A DNA stretch of 64,000 nucleotides, from the NCBI RefSeq assembly GCF_000585395.1, contig NZ_KK073875.1, forward strand, positions 633,186-697,185, given 5' to 3'. Shown here in pieces: positions 63,253-64,000 of this stretch. Position 1 is the stretch's first letter. Every line of letters begins with the position of its first letter. Origin of the DNA: Saccharibacillus sacchari DSM 19268 (lineage in GTDB: Bacteria; Bacillota; Bacilli; Paenibacillales; Paenibacillaceae). A program made the translations under genes and the position numbers. The notes under the pieces are model-generated. The model saw only the letters and a program-made list of their open reading frames with translations. It was not told where the DNA came from and made no database searches.

Positions 63253-64000
63253 ACTTCGTTTCGTTCTTTTGTTCCTCCATCAGCTTCAGAATTCGCTTCA
63301 TATTCACTGCAAAGATCGCCATCGCGCCTTGGATCTGCATGCCTTTTAGACCCGAGTACGACGAGACATCGTACCCGTGTCGGTTCTTTAATTCGCTATT
63401 TTTGGCTTCAATCTTGTACCGTTCCTTCGCTTTTTCTCGAAATTCTTCAGTGTCTTGAAAGGCGATTTGCGCCTCGTGTTCGCCGCTTTTAATCGTCACG
63501 GAGTACGTCTTGCTTTTCGCGCCTTCCTTGTAACATCCCGCTTTAAACGGACAGACTTGGCACGTCTCGACTTCGAAATAATACGTATCCTGCTGGTTCT
63601 TTCCCTGGTTTTTCTTTCCTTGTCTGGCTTTTCGAATCGCTAAATGTCCGGCTTTGCATACGTACATCCCCGCATCTTTGTTAAACTCAAACTCGTCTTC
63701 TTTCACTCGACTGCCTTGCGTCACGGACGGATTTAATCGAGAAACCAGCTGGAATTTGGGCTCCTGACTCGCGGCGATCAAATTGTCTTTTTCCGAATAC
63801 GCCATGTCGCCGACGACCGTTTCAACTTCCATTCCGGCTATCCGGCTTTTTTGAATCAACTCTTGAAGCTGTTTGCCGTCATTTTTTTCACCTGTGGTTA
63901 CCACCGCCGCTGTAATCAAACGCTCTTCGCTCATCGCCAGATGCGTTTTGTAGCCGAAAAAGGCGGAGTCTGCGCTCTTGTGTCCCACTTTCGCATCGGG
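63251..64000 (-). CDS. IS1182-family DDE transposase, C-terminal 249 residues
   Basis: The visible part begins PDAKVGHKSADSAFFGYKTHLAM, which is the catalytic-core region (FGYKTH); GDMAYS follows. Zinc-like cysteines CQVCPFKAGC and the C-terminal YKIEAKNSELKNRHG, with the catalytic Glu, come next. It is complete at the C-terminus and open at the right edge. The DDE residues visible look intact, so the element could be active (inference). Confidence 0.92.
   Translation of the reverse strand, partial: PDAKVGHKSADSAFFGYKTHLAMSEERLITAAVVTTGEKNDGKQLQELIQKSRIAGMEVETVVGDMAYSEKDNLIAASQEPKFQLVSRLNPSVTQGSRVKEDEFEFNKDAGMYVCKAGHLAIRKARQGKKNQGKNQQDTYYFEVETCQVCPFKAGCYKEGAKSKTYSVTIKSGEHEAQIAFQDTEEFREKAKERYKIEAKNSELKNRHGYDVSSYSGLKGMQIQGAMAIFAVNMKRILKLMEEQKNETK

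Larger units (their letters stand above)
63166..64000 (-). mobile_element. IS1182-type insertion sequence, partial
   Basis: The end is taken at 63166 because GGCTGCTGAAAAAGTCC is typical of IS1182-family terminal inverted repeats. The body is the transposase gene, which runs off the right edge. The other end and target duplication cannot be seen. Confidence 0.8.

Overview
The window looks like a chromosomal segment of a low-GC-lineage Gram-positive bacterium with moderate GC content, most likely Paenibacillaceae (Paenibacillus/Saccharibacillus-like). The reasons are strong GGAGG-type ribosome binding sites, frequent TTG/GTG starts, a T-box on the ilv-leu operon, an L20-type leader on infC-rpmI-rplT, and Bacillus-type neighbours (ytqA-ytqB, nupOPQ, tcyP, lplJ, yjbQ). 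No tRNA, rRNA, CRISPR array or prophage was seen. Assignments come from reading the sequence and recognising families; no database search was run.

Layout. 1-5282 (minus): ilvB-ilvN-ilvC-leuA for branched-chain amino acids behind a promoter and T-box (leuA runs off the left edge). 5361-10269 (minus): bmpA-nupO-nupP-nupQ nucleoside importer. 10585-12006 (minus): infC (rare ATT start)-rpmI-rplT with its autoregulatory leader. 12040-20716: processive GT2 glycosyltransferase, PAP2 phosphatase, MGDG-synthase-like glycosyltransferase, trmB, ytqA-ytqB, alpha/beta hydrolase. 20801-24861: recQ, an AhpD-like protein, and a pseudouridine-synthase-like protein whose catalytic motif is degenerate. 24999-28720: poorly characterised cluster with a cyclodeaminase-like protein, then a decayed patch. 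28965-33207: Gfo/Idh/MocA oxidoreductase, ApbE, and a cyclic-nucleotide phosphodiesterase/nucleotidase with a probable CTG start. 33631-37231: phnD-phnC-phnE-phnE importer. 37872-41000 (minus): promoter, 29-codon ORF, intrinsic terminator, rtcB, AAA+ ATPase. 41123-47522: Xaa-Pro peptidase, Dabb protein, queuosine-precursor transporter behind a preQ1 riboswitch, tcyP, chemoreceptor. 47656-51255 (minus): btuF-btuC-btuD under a cobalamin riboswitch with terminator. 51378-57921: small proteins, lplJ, HAD phosphatase, secreted protein, GH88 hydrolase sharing an N-terminal motif with its neighbour, MBL-fold hydrolase. 58458-62425 (minus): cysT-cysW-cysA-sbp sulfate importer. 62603-64000: yjbQ, then an IS1182-type element that has cut off a chromosomal gene.

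The most notable feature not tied to one gene is a dispersed family of imperfect-palindrome repeats (about 110-250 bp, seven clear copies plus one remnant). Their stems are kept by compensatory base changes from copy to copy, and they sit only between genes, often between a stop codon and its terminator. A second, smaller family (two copies, about 100 bp) behaves the same way. The second most interesting item is the rtcB-AAA+ unit, whose leader carries a short ORF and an intrinsic terminator.
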